DNA of 64,000 bases from the NCBI RefSeq assembly GCF_954871325.1, contig NC_088777.1, forward strand, positions 28,621,366-28,685,365. The letters run 5' to 3'. The notes beneath the pieces are model-generated. The model saw nothing but the letters and a program-made list of their open reading frames with translations. It made no database searches and was not told the DNA's origin. Positions 1 to 10,283 of the stretch are shown one piece after another. The DNA comes from Gordionus sp. m RMFG-2023. Its lineage: Eukaryota > Nematomorpha > Gordioida > Chordodea > Parachordodidae. Position 1 is the stretch's first letter; each line of letters opens with the position of its first letter. The position numbers and the translations under genes are program-made.

Positions 1-535
1 AACGCTTTACCGTTTTAACTTATTATGTCAGCGCTTTTTTCGCTTTGACAATATCTGAAAATTTATCAACGCTTTACCGTTTTAACTTATTATGTCAGCG
101 CTTTTTTCGCTTTGACAATATCTGAAAATTTATCAACGCTTTACCGTTTTAACTTATTATGTCAGCGCTTTTTTCGCTTTGACAATATCTGAAAATTTAT
201 CAACGCTTTACCGTTTTAACTTATTATGTCAGCGCTTTTTTCGCTTTGACAATATCTGAAAATTTATCAACGCTTTACCGTTTTAACTTATTATGTCAGC
301 GCTTTTTTCGCTTTGACAATATCTGAAAATTTATCAACGCTTTACCGTTTTAACTTATTATGTCAGCGCTTTTTTCGCTTTGACAATATCTGAAAATTTA
401 TCAACGCTTTACCGTTTTAATTTATTATGTCAGCGCTTTTTTCGCTTGACAATATTTGAAAATTTATCAACGCTTTAACGTTTTAACTTAATTTTCGCTT
501 TTTTTTCGCTTTTTTTTCGCTTAAAAATATATGTA
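1..535. repeat. 67-bp tandem satellite, cut by the left window edge
   Basis: Seven near-identical copies of a 67-bp unit begin at 1, 68, 135, 202, 269, 336 and 403, each opening with AACGCTTTACCGTTTTAAC. The seventh carries small changes and an eighth, from about 469, decays into TTCGCTTTTTTT runs. The first six look identical, so the array is young or homogenised. It starts at base 1, so its true length is unknown. No open frame crosses it. Confidence 0.95.
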
Positions 536-587
536 AATCTCTGCGCGATTAACCTCCAGGTTCTAGTGTTTAACACGGCACCAATTT

Positions 588-740
588 ACTATTTCTATAT
601 ATATTTTTCTTATTGGTTATATATTTAGAAATTTCGATATAATAAACCTTATTGATATAATATACTTTATTGATATAATATAGTTACTTTATTGATATAA
701 TATATTTATTTTCACAAAGAAAATATAATAAAAATATGAA
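588..740 (+). repeat. Left arm of 150-bp inverted repeat
   Basis: This arm (CTATTTCTATATATATTTTT onward, through several TTGATATAATATA repeats to TAATAAAAATATGA) matches the reverse complement of 5672-5824 with few differences. It probably derives from the LTR or subterminal part of Gypsy fossil 1. A poly-G run and GGGGAGATAT repeats follow at 747-793. Confidence 0.85.
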
Positions 741-919
741 ATTATAGGGGAGATATGGGGGGGGGGGGGGAATTATAGGGGAGATATCGGGGGGAATTAT
801 AGGGATTGTCGCGACTTTAGGAGAAAAGAGGGAAGAGAGGATGCTGAAAGGAAGGAAGGAATTAATGATAATGAAAAATCAGAAGTAAAACTAGATGAAG
901 TTCCAAAGGGTGAAACAAA

Positions 920-3612
920 GTTGCAGAAAGAATGGTCGGATAATGATGGTAGGAAACAAGGAAATACCAAAAGAATATATAATCAAGAAATAATAATGAA
1001 GGAGAAAGAGACAGGGCGACAAAAAGGCGAGGAATTTCGAAATGAAGAAATGGAATTTGCGATAATAAAGGTGCAAGAGGGAGTGCAAAGATTCGTGAAT
1101 AATTATAAGGAAATCTTTGAAGAAAGTTTGGGATGCCTAAGAGATTATGAGGTAGATATCAAATTGAAGGAGGGACATGTACCAAAATTTTGTGCGTTAC
1201 GGCGAATACCGTTTGAATGGCGAAATGAAGTGAACAAGGAGTTAGATCAATGGGTGCAAAAAGGCATAGTATGTCCTGTTGAATATAGCGAATGGGCAAC
1301 ACCATTGGTACCGGTGGAAAAGGCCAACGGAAAGCTCCGTTTATGCGCAGATTTTCGGGTCACGTTAAATCCGTGGGTGGTGGAAGTAAAATATCCCTTG
1401 CCGCGAATTGAGGAAATATTAGCCAGTCTCAAAGGAAGTAAATATTTTTCAAAAGTGGATTTTTCAAATGCCTACCTACAATTGCGGGTGAAGCCAGAGG
1501 TGCAGCGTCTATTGGCCATTACTACGCCGAAGGGATTGTTTGCGTTCTGTAGATTGCCATTTGGACTTAGCGTGTCGGCTCCGATTTTTCAACGAACAAT
1601 GGCAGCTGTTTTCCAAGGTCTAGAAGGAGTGTTTTATTACATGGATGATGTATTAGTAATGGGAGAAACTCTTGAACAGCATGAGCAAAGATTGGAGGAG
1701 GTTTTCAAAAGAATCAGGGATAAAGGGTTGCGGGCAAGCGCAGAAAAAAGTGTATTAGGAGTGTCTGAAGTTATATATTTGGGTCATAAAATCAATGGAA
1801 AGGAGGTTAAGCCGTTGGACAAAAATATGGCGAGCATAACAAGCATGTTGAGACCTAATAATAAAGTGGAGTTACAGGCTTTCTTGGGAATGGTAAACTA
1901 TTATCACCGTTTTGTGGAGGGTTTTGCCCGGATAGCGGCACCATTATATAAATTATTAAAAAAGGGAGAAAAGTTTATATGGCAAGATGAGCAGGAAGAG
2001 GCCTTTGAAGAGTTGAAAAGTAAAATTGGAAAAGAACCAATCTTAGTATGCTTTAATAACGATTTGGAAGTCATATTGTCCGTGGATGCTTCAAATAGGG
2101 GTGTGGGTGGAGCCTTGCTTCATTACATAGACGAACTGGAGAGACCTATTTTGTTTTTCTCAAGAATTTTTAAAGCAGCAGAGACAAGGTATTCAGTAAT
2201 CGAACAGGAGGCTTTGGCGGTTATTTTTGGATTGACCAAGTGCTGGGAATACTTAATTGGACGCAGATTTATAATCTACACAGATCACAAACCTTTAGTC
2301 CATCTTTTCAAAAAGGATAATAAGGAGCTGATGTTGTCTCCTCGTTTACAAAGATGGTTATTACTGGTTGGCAGTTTTGATGTGCAGGTGAAATATAGGG
2401 GGGGAGGGAAAACTATTTACCTGATATTTTGTCTCAATGTGGGGCGGGAGAAGATGAAAGCGAAATAGGATCCGAAGAAGTGGAAGAAAGGTAAGAAAGG
2501 GGACTAATTCGAGCGATAGCGAAGATAGCTAGAGGTGGTCCAGTGACTTAGGAGGAACTAAGAAGAATCACTGTGAAAGATCGCGAACTAATGCGAAATA
2601 AAAGGAGTGTTAGGGGAAAGAGACCGTGGAGAGAGGGAGATAAACATTTTAAGTGCATAGAAAAAAAGCTGTCCATAGTGGATGAATGTCTGGTCCGAGG
2701 AAACCGAGGGGTAGTACCATTGAAATTGAGAGGCGCAGTGTTATCTATGATACACGCTGGACATCAAGGGATTGAGCGAATGAAGCAATGGGGGTGTGAG
2801 TATGTGTGGTGTCCTGGCATGAATAAAGAAATTGAAAATATTTGCCGAGGTTGTTTGATGTGTAATTCATGGGCCAGTATGCCTCGTAAAGACAAGAGAA
2901 GCGTATGGCCGAAGGTGGTACGACCTTGGGAGAGAATTCATTTAGATTTTCTCGACTTTGAAAACAAGATATACCTCCTGGTGGTTGATGCTTTTTCCAA
3001 ATGGATGGAGTACGAAGAAGTGAGGTGATTGACAACTCAAGTCGTGATAAAAATGTTAAAAAAACTTTGGGCCCGATTTGGAGTACCTAATATAATAGTT
3101 TCGGATGGGGGTCCGGCCTTCATAAGTGGTCAATTCAAGTTATTCTTTGAGGAAACAGGGGCGAAACATGTTTTAGTCGCCATACCATCCAAGCTCGAAC
3201 GGACAGGCAGAAAGAATGGTAGCACTTGTTAAGAGCTGGTTAAGAAAATCAAAGTATGGAGGTGGGAAATTTGGATAGCGTAGCCTATTATAACAACAGT
3301 CGAAAGGGAGAAGAACAGTCTCCAGCAGAGAAGTTTTTAGGGCGGCGAACCAGAATATTATTGGATTTATTAAAACCAAAACTACATCAAGAGGTTGAGA
3401 GGGAGATAATTGAGAAACCTCAATTTATGATGGGACAAACTGTGTGGGCAAGAATATATGGAAATACAAGAAGGTGGGAATCAGGGGTGATCGTAGAAAA
3501 CATTGGAAATAAATTAAGTCGAGTAAAATTCTCTGAAGAAAGAGAAGGAATAAGGCATCGGGACCAACTAAAACGGGGACTGGAGCCAGGAAGATTACGA
3601 TCAGGTGTTTGA
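920..3612 (+). pseudogene. pol region of Gypsy fossil 1 (RT, RNase H, integrase)
   Basis: The reverse transcriptase core (about 1.15-1.85 kb) shows the fingers motif LRLCADFR, then FSKVDFSNAYLQL and the catalytic box YMDDV. The RNase H domain follows (about 2.05-2.4 kb) with SVDASNRGVGGAL and YTDHKPLVHLF. The integrase region (about 2.6-3.6 kb) shows the HHCC zinc-binding stretch, HLDFLDF and IIVSDGGPAF. Sequence and order place it in the Ty3/Gypsy group near K02A2.6-type animal elements. The frame is interrupted around three or four times, so no working protein is expected. Confidence 0.85.
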
Positions 3613-3689
3613 AACAAAAAAGATTACGATCAGGTGTTTGGAGCAAAATGATATTATATGAAATTAAAAGGAAATATATGTGTCTATGC

Positions 3690-4175
3690 AACAATACCAT
3701 GAAATAAATATATATATATGTAACGTTTTTTTTTTAAAATATCGAAATTAGTATATCCAAGTTAATCATAGATTCATGGATATTACATATAAAGTTGTTG
3801 GAAATCCAAATAGAATTATATGGGATTGAAAAGAAATATATTTGTAATAATCAGTGATATATATATATATGTAACGTTTTTTTTAAAAAATATCGAAATT
3901 AGTATATCCAAGTTAATCATAGATTCATGGATATTACATATAAAGTTGTTGGAAATCCCATGAGAATTATATGGGATTGAAAAGAAATATATTTGTAATA
4001 ATCAGTGAAATATATATATGTAACGTTTTTTTTTATATATCAAAATTAGTATATCCAAATTTATCATAGATTCGTTGATATAATGTTTAACATTGTTTAA
4101 AAATTCTTAATATACCCAAATTAATTATAGATTCATTGATATAATATATAAAATTGTTGAAAATCTCATGTTGGA
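3690..4175 (+). repeat. About three tandem copies of a 150-bp AT-rich unit
   Basis: The string GTAACGTTTTTTT followed by AAATTAGTATATCCAA and a TAGATTCATGGATATTACAT stretch recurs at about 3719, 3870 and 4019, giving a period near 150 bp. A shorter direct repeat (GATTACGATCAGGTGTTTG) lies at 3593-3641. This sits between the pol and gag-like parts of fossil 1 and may be remodelled non-coding sequence of that element. Confidence 0.8.
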
Positions 4176-4735
4176 ATAATATGTATCTTAAAGAGCAGAT
4201 TAATAATGTTCCAATCATATAGTATTTTTGTTTATACGATTGATAAAACTCTTATGTTTTCCTTTTTTTTTATGTTTCCCTCATTTTTTTTTTGAAGAGA
4301 AATAATAGCATTATTGGCTCATAAAACGTCATAAATCAGATAACTTATGGTATAAAAAAAAATGTTATGTGGTGGTGCCCAAATAATAGTTTGTATTGAA
4401 TTGTCAAGTTAATAAATCATGTAAATAAAATTGATACAAGATTGTATCTTGTTGGAGAGGGAATAGAAGGGTGATGACAGTAAAAAAAAAGGGGGAATAA
4501 ACATGTTTTGAAGAAGATTATTGGAAAGAATAAAAGGAAAATTATCCAAAATTTTATATTTTAATTCATTCAAAAAATTCCAAAATTTTATATTTTAAAT
4601 TCATTCAAAAAATAAATTATTAATAAAATTTAGTTGTAAAGAAATTTGTTTTTGTATTCAAGAAGTAGTTAAAAGTACATTATATATTTTTTTATTATAC
4701 CTTTCTTTTATAATGGAACTCAGAATGGCACCCAT
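4176..4735. other. AT-rich spacer, no feature seen
   Basis: Homopolymer-rich AT sequence with a short local duplication of CAAAATTTTATATTTTAA around 4553-4600. No open frame, motif or element end was recognised. Confidence 0.6.
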
Positions 4736-5275
4736 CCATGAATGTATGTATTGGGGAAAAATAACAATTCGAATTAGTATATTCCCGGGAAGGGTAGATG
4801 CAGAGGGAAATCGTTTATACCACGAATCGAGACCCATTCTCAGAACCCCACGAAGAAGACAAATAGCGCCGTTTTAATGATCAACGGAAGGGGGCGGGAG
4901 TCCGAATTGCCTGAACCCAAATTCGGGCAGGCGCACGATAAGAAATGTGAGATGCTTCATCTGTGGAGCCCGAGGCCACTTACAAGTTCGATGCCCCCGT
5001 GGGCCTCGCCATGCTTTTGTGAGAAGGTTTGATGACAGAAGAAATTTCATTGAAGCAAGGGATGAAAATGATAGTGGGGAGCGGAGACGAGGAGCCTGGC
5101 CCGTTCGGACCATGTTACCTGCGGTGACAAGAGCGGAAAACCCACAAACAATGAGTGGAACGGCGAGAGTTGAGCAACACGTAACCCTGGAAATGGAGCG
5201 CCCAGTGGCGGTGATAGGACCGTCCCAGGAACAGGCCCCCCTTTCGGATGATTTTAAGAGAATTGTTTAGAGAAT
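4736..5275 (+). pseudogene. gag-like zinc-knuckle fragment
   Basis: The fragment contains CFICGARGHLQVRCP (about 4953-5000), a CX2CX4HX4C zinc knuckle of the kind found in Ty3/Gypsy nucleocapsids, then an arginine-rich stretch. This piece is clearly richer in GC than its surroundings. It is a fossil part of the element bracketed by the 588/5824 inverted repeat and lies downstream of pol, which is not the ancestral position. Confidence 0.7.
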
Positions 5276-5671
5276 AGCCGATGGTTGATCTATCGGCCGA
5301 TGAGTTGGAGCAATTATTTCAAGAGCCGTAAGAGGAAATTTAAATTATATTTATTTTTTTTTTAAAAAAAAGAAACTAGAAAAATTTAAATTATATATAT
5401 TTTTTTTTAAAAAAAAAGAAACGAGATGAATAATTTTTTTCGCGTAAGTTGATTTTTTTATGGGGGGCATGTGGTAAACATGCTTTAGTATGTGTTTTTC
5501 TTTATTATTACTCATATTCTTTAAATCGATATTGTTTTTTTTAATATTGTTTTTTTTTAATATTATAATTTTGTCAATATTATTTTTCATCAATATTATT
5601 TGTTTTTATCAATATTATTTTTTTTATTATTTATGTGGGTTATAAAAACCCTGAAAAAGAAGAATTTGTAA

Positions 5672-5824
5672 TCATATTTTTATTATATTTTCTTTGTGGA
5701 AATAAATATATTATATCAATAAAGTAAGTATATTATATCAATAAAGTATATTATATCAATAAGGTATTATATCGAAATTTCTAAACATATAACCAATAAG
5801 AAAAATATATATAGAAATAATAAA
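5672..5824 (-). repeat. Right arm of 150-bp inverted repeat
   Basis: Reverse complement of 588-740. Just before it, TATAAAAACCCTGAAAAAG (about 5640) looks like a core promoter of an LTR, consistent with this arm being part of an LTR. Confidence 0.85.
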
Positions 5825-5827
5825 ATT

Positions 5828-6706
5828 TTAACATATTTTCGTCAAAAAAATTCAAAAAATTTTAAAAATAACGATTATGACAAATGTCACTTTTCATTGT
5901 CTTCACTAAATTTATATTTAAACATCTTATTAATACTTATTTTAACATATTTTCGTCAAAAAAATTCAAAAAACTTTAAAAGGACAATGTCAATTTTCTA
6001 TGGTACATCTTCACTAAATTTTATTTAAACATGTTATCAATACTTATTTTAACATATTTTCTTCAAAAAAATTCAAAAAACTTATAAAATAACGATTATG
6101 ACAATTGTCACTTTTCTATGGTACATCTTCACTAAATTTTTATTTAAACATGTTTTTAATACTTATTTTAACATATTTTCTTCAAAAAAATTCAAAAAAC
6201 TTATAAAATAACGATTATGACAATTGTGACTTTTCTATGGTACATCTTCACTAAATTTTTGTTTTAACATTTTTTTAATACTTATTTTAACATATTGTAG
6301 TCAAAAAAATTCAAAAAACTTTAAAAATAACGATTATGACAATTGTCACTTTTCATTGGTACATCTTCACTAAATTTTTATTTAAACATCTTATTAATAC
6401 TTATTTTAACATATTTTCTTCAAAAAAATTCAAAAAACTTATAAAATAACGATTAGACAATTGTCACTTTTCTATGATACATCTTCACTAAATTTTTATT
6501 TAAACATGTTATTAATACTTATTTTAACATATTGTCGTCAAAAAAATTCAAAAAACTTTAAAAATAACGATTATGACAATTGTCACTTTTCACTGGTACA
6601 TCTTCACTAAATTTATATTTACACATGTTATTAATACTTATTTTAACCTATTTTCTTCAAAAAAATTCAAAAAACTTATAAAATAACGATTATGACAATT
6701 GTCACA
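5828..6706 (+). repeat. 119-bp satellite, about 7.4 copies
   Basis: Units begin TTAACATATTTT at 5828, 5942, 6049, 6168, 6287, 6406, 6524 and 6643, so the modal period is 119 bp with some short units. Each contains AACGATTATGACAATTGTCAC, TACATCTTCACTAAATTT and AAACATGTTATTAATACTTA. The GACAATTGTC core is a perfect palindrome. The same family lies inverted at 31.6-32.34 kb. Confidence 0.95.
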
Positions 6707-7130
6707 TTAAAATATTATCCTTAAAAAGATCATATAAAATCATCAAAAAAGTTTCATAAAATCTACCTCATTTAATAAAAAATAGATAATTTTAAAAAAA
6801 TGATAAAAAAATTATAAAAGATTTCACCTAAAAGATTGTTTATTTATCTAATAAAATTTACAATATAATTCCTCAATAAAAGATGTATTTATAAAGAAGA
6901 TTGTGAAAATCACTAATAAATTATATTAAAAAGAATATTACATTTTTACAATATAGCAGCATATTATTATTTTTATTAAAATAACATATTTTCATTCTAA
7001 ATATAATAATATAAATAAAAAATATTAAATCATATCATGTTTATTTGTTGATAATAATAAAATATTTACATTAAATATAAATAAAATAAATTATTTTACT
7101 AAAATAAATAAATAATAATTAATACTAAGC
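6707..7130 (+). repeat. AT-rich flank shared (inverted) with 31.4-31.6 kb
   Basis: Strings such as AAAAAGATCATATAAAAT, AAAAATAGATA, and AAAAGATTTCAC followed by TAAAAGATTGTTTATTTAT recur in reverse complement at about 31470-31620, again directly beside the satellite. Satellite plus flank therefore form one dispersed unit. From about 6900 to 7130 only AT-rich sequence is visible. Confidence 0.7.
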
Positions 7131-7173
7131 ATCGATGCAGAATTTTGACTAATTTAATTTTAGCAGATTTATA

Positions 7174-7568
7174 TAGGCTTAGCCGATTTTTAGGCTTAAC
7201 CTAATTAGGCTTAGCCGATTTTTAGGCTTAGCCGATTTTTAGGCTTAGCCGATTTTTAGGCTTAGCCGATTTTTAGGCTTAGCCGATTTTTAGGCTTAGC
7301 CGATTTTTAAACTTACCTAATTAGGCTTAGCCCATTTTTAGGCTTAGCCCATTTTTAGGCTTAGCCCATTTTTAAGCTTATCCCATTTTTAGGCTTAGCC
7401 CATTTTTAGGCTTAGCCCATTTTTAGGCTTAGCCTAATTAGGCTTAGCCCATTTTTAGGCTTAGCCTAATTAGGCTTAGCCCATTTATTTTTAGGCTTAG
7501 CCGATTTTTAAGCTTAGCCTAATTAGGCTTAGCCGATTTTTAGGCTTAGGCGTAGTTTTTAGCCGATT
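7174..7568 (+). repeat. 17-bp minisatellite (AGGCTTAGCCGATTTTT)
   Basis: About 20 units of a 17-bp repeat with three interleaved variants: AGGCTTAGCCGATTTTT, AGGCTTAGCCCATTTTT and a shorter AGGCTTAGCCTAATT. The GGCTTAGCC core is nearly palindromic and units joined by TAATTA form longer palindromes. It contains the hexamer TTAGGC, but not as pure TTAGGC tandems. Confidence 0.95.
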
Positions 7569-8385
7569 ACGCAACACTAGAGGCGACTTTGACCCCGCCG
7601 TGTTCGATGGAACTCTTGAATTAACAGAAAACGCAAATACGGTTGCATCAGAAGAAATGTTGGCCTAAGAGGAACTTGCCGGTCCCAGGAACATCCTAGC
7701 CCCCCCCCCCAACAATAACATTTTTATTTTATCAAACATTGTTATTACCCTTATTAGATAGTTTAATATATAGTTAAATAAATTATAAGTAAAAATACTG
7801 ACGATAGTCGTATTTCATGTAGATCGATAGATCTCTTCAGAGATGACTGGATGTGATAATGACTGTATATACACTCTGGAAAACCGGGAAAACAAAGGCC
7901 TTACCCACCCCGACGGAGAAATAAAGTCCTATGCCTATATATAGGCTATGCAAGGATAGTTGTTCACTTTTTACGAATTTAAAAATTTTAAAATATCCTT
8001 TTATAATACCTTTCGGGTTTACCCCTTTGTTTTCCCGGTTATCGTTCGCACCATTTTGGCAACCATTTTGTCATTATTTACATGTTTATGATGATAATTG
8101 TTTACATAGTATTCGCGATTGTATATTGCCCTCGTTGTTTATTATAATTCATAGATATATGAGGTAATTAATAAATAACAATTAGAATGGCCTGGCATGG
8201 CCTCAGGGTCCTTCAGAAGTTTAAAAAAATTTAATATTATTAATCTTGATTTCAGTATTATATTAAATTATTTACCTTATATTTATATAATAAGAATCTT
8301 ACTACGACATTCATTCATATCTATTTCTACATTATATTATAGATTTCAGAATTTAATAGAAAAATTAATTTTTTATATTACGAAT
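7569..8385. other. Spacer with a 17-bp inverted repeat
   Basis: About 150 bp of unassigned, more GC-balanced sequence (7569-7720) ends in a poly-C run, then AT-rich DNA. A perfect 17-bp inverted repeat, AACCGGGAAAACAAAGG at 7882-7898 and its complement at 8024-8040, encloses 125 bp with a TATATATAGG motif. This could be a small foldback element or an LTR fragment. No coding capacity was recognised. Confidence 0.6.
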
Positions 8386-8564
8386 TAGGCGCGGGCCTAA
8401 TTTTTTATTCACAGCCTACCCACTCACGGTTGCATTAAAAAAATTTACGCCCATTCACGCTTACCATTAAAAAATTTGAAAGGCAATATTTTGATTCACG
8501 CCCGAAAATTCACGGTGTTTTTATTTTTAGGAAAAGAAGAATGTCCATCTTTTTTTATTTCAAT

Positions 8565-8650
8565 TTCGCCTTTCCTCTAATAAGAGATTGGCTACAGAAA
8601 ATAACCTTTCACTAGAAGCCGAAGGAAATGAATATTCCTGCTTCCAAAAC
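8565..8650 (-). pseudogene. hAT C-terminal dimerisation fragment
   Basis: The minus strand reads FPSASSERLFSVANLLLEE, the conserved start of the hAT dimerisation domain (usually PxSSAxxERxFS). It lies inside the 8386-10275 element at the position expected for the 3' end of a minus-strand transposase. Confidence 0.75.
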
Positions 8651-9329
8651 TTCAAAATATTGCCTTGTTATATGTCTTATGAGTGATGAATTTTTTAAGT
8701 TCATCCTCACCTCAGAATCATCTAGAAATTCTCTAAATTTTCCATTTAGAATATACGGTCTTTTATGAGTGTAGAATGAATTAGTTATAAATGATAGTTG
8801 GCATTGACATATGCATATCATCTAATTTTATAACATTTCCCATTTTTAAGGTTGTTTTATATATATCATCCTTTTTTTCTTCTATTAAAAACTTAAAACT
8901 TTTGAAATTCGGATCTAGAACTAAGCCTATCTTATGTAATTGCTACATAATAAATCTTTCTTTTAAAATAAATCTTTTGTTTTTTAAGGTTTTGATTATT
9001 ATTGTATCACGTTCAGAAGGTTAACAAAATTTTACTAATTTTTGTTTCCAAGATTAACTTCATTTATTGGCGACGAGAATCTGTGCTCAGATTATCCGAG
9101 CATTCTTTAAATATTGATAAAAATTTATCTAACTCACGTATGATGTTAATATCAATTGTGGCTTTTTAATTCTTGCTTGATAAACAAGTACACTTGCATT
9201 TCAGAATATGATTATCATGATATATACAGAGTTCCCTCTAGTTTACATCTTGTTTAAGGGTATGGTTTAATTTGCTACTAGCTGTAGATTATTTGAAATA
9301 TCGTACTATTTTTTTTACACCATTTATAT

Positions 9330-9575
9330 TTAAGGCATTTCAGTTAAACAATTGTCAAAAATATAATGCATAATATTATTTAGTATATGGTATATACATG
9401 CGAACGTTTCGTCATCTTTGAATGCACTTATAAGATTTGCTCCGTTATCAGTCACAACTATACATTTATTTAAATAATTTTCTACCTCTGTGTATTCTTC
9501 TAAAATTGAATTGACTACACTTTTAATATTAACGCCCGTTTTCATTTCCCTTCTGGCCAAAATAAATGTTTTCAA
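9330..9575 (-). pseudogene. hAT transposase catalytic-region fragment
   Basis: An 81-codon minus-strand open frame contains VVTDNGANLISAF and then CIYHILNNIMHYIF. These match the VTDNAANMxxAF and CxAHxLNLxV blocks of hAT transposases, which surround a catalytic aspartate and the C/H pair of the insertion domain. The frame is open on both sides only briefly, so this is a relic of the element's transposase. No complete protein is encoded. Confidence 0.8.
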
Positions 9576-10283
9576 TTCAAAATCCTTAATGATAATATGT
9601 CCTATAATGGTTAAAAAACTTCGATTTTTATAGTCATCCGTCCAAAAATCGATGGTTATGGAACAAGTAATTATTATTGATCATGCCTTTATACTTAATT
9701 TTAATTTCATCGTATATTTTTAAAACTATAGTATTCATGAGAGTTTTCCGGCTCACAAGTATATCTTTATTTTGTTGTCCATATGTAACACCAACATTTA
9801 TTAACTCTTGGACTCTTGTAAAAACCCTTTCTGTTGCATTTACAGATCGAAGATCTTACAAATATAATATAATTGACTTTTCCGTAAAAAGTTTAACCAA
9901 AATTTAGCAAAAAGTCTCGATACTAAACATAAAAAGAAAATAAAACTAACGGCATGATACCAGATGTTGTTTATAAAATGCGGAAGATTGTTTTCAAAAA
10001 TTATTCTTTTTTAAAAAAAGAACTATATAAATTAGAAAATATATATTATAATTATAAAATTGCAAATTTATATTTATAAAAAAAACAATTTTAATAATTA
10101 AAATTTTCGTGATTCACGAGAAATTTATGTTCACGCCCGAACACGCCCGGGAAAAATTGGAAAGGCCCGTCATGCCCAGTCACGCCATAATAATTTAACA
10201 TTTATTCACACTCACGCCGTGACCCACCGTGACACGATGGGTAACGCGTAATTTCACGGCCAGTGTCCACCTCTATTACGAAT

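Larger units (their letters stand above)
588..5824 (+). mobile_element. Ty3/Gypsy fossil 1, rearranged, bracketed by an inverted repeat
   Basis: A degraded LTR-retroelement block. Reverse transcriptase, RNase H and integrase regions lie at about 1.1-3.6 kb on the plus strand. A gag-type zinc-knuckle segment lies downstream of pol at 4.8-5.3 kb, the reverse of the normal gag-pol order. An LTR-like stretch with a TATA-type motif follows at about 5.46-5.83 kb. The outer ends are inverted copies of one another (588-740 against 5672-5824), whereas LTRs are direct repeats. The block is therefore better read as two partial copies, or one internally rearranged copy, than as a simple insertion. It is broken in several places and old. 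Family assignment rests on the domain content and the order RT, RNase H, integrase. Confidence 0.75.
8386..10275 (-). mobile_element. Degraded hAT transposon with 8-bp TSD
   Basis: The element begins TAGGCGCGGGC and ends CCACCTCTA; the right end read inward is TAGAGGTGGACAC, an imperfect terminal inverted repeat (TIR). It is flanked by TTACGAAT at 8378-8385 and 10276-10283, the 8-bp duplication expected of hAT insertions. Subterminal regions carry repeated CACGCCC, TCACGG and GTGAATC motifs, normal hAT binding-site architecture. Transposase remnants lie on the minus strand (see 9330-9575 and 8565-8650). It is broken by many changes and old. Confidence 0.85.

Noticed and set aside
1-535. CRISPR array
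   Set aside because: Units are contiguous 67-bp tandems with no unique spacers, and the DNA is eukaryotic.
7174-7568. Telomere array
   Set aside because: TTAGGC is present but only as part of a 17-bp unit, never as pure hexamer tandems, and unrelated sequence follows on both sides.
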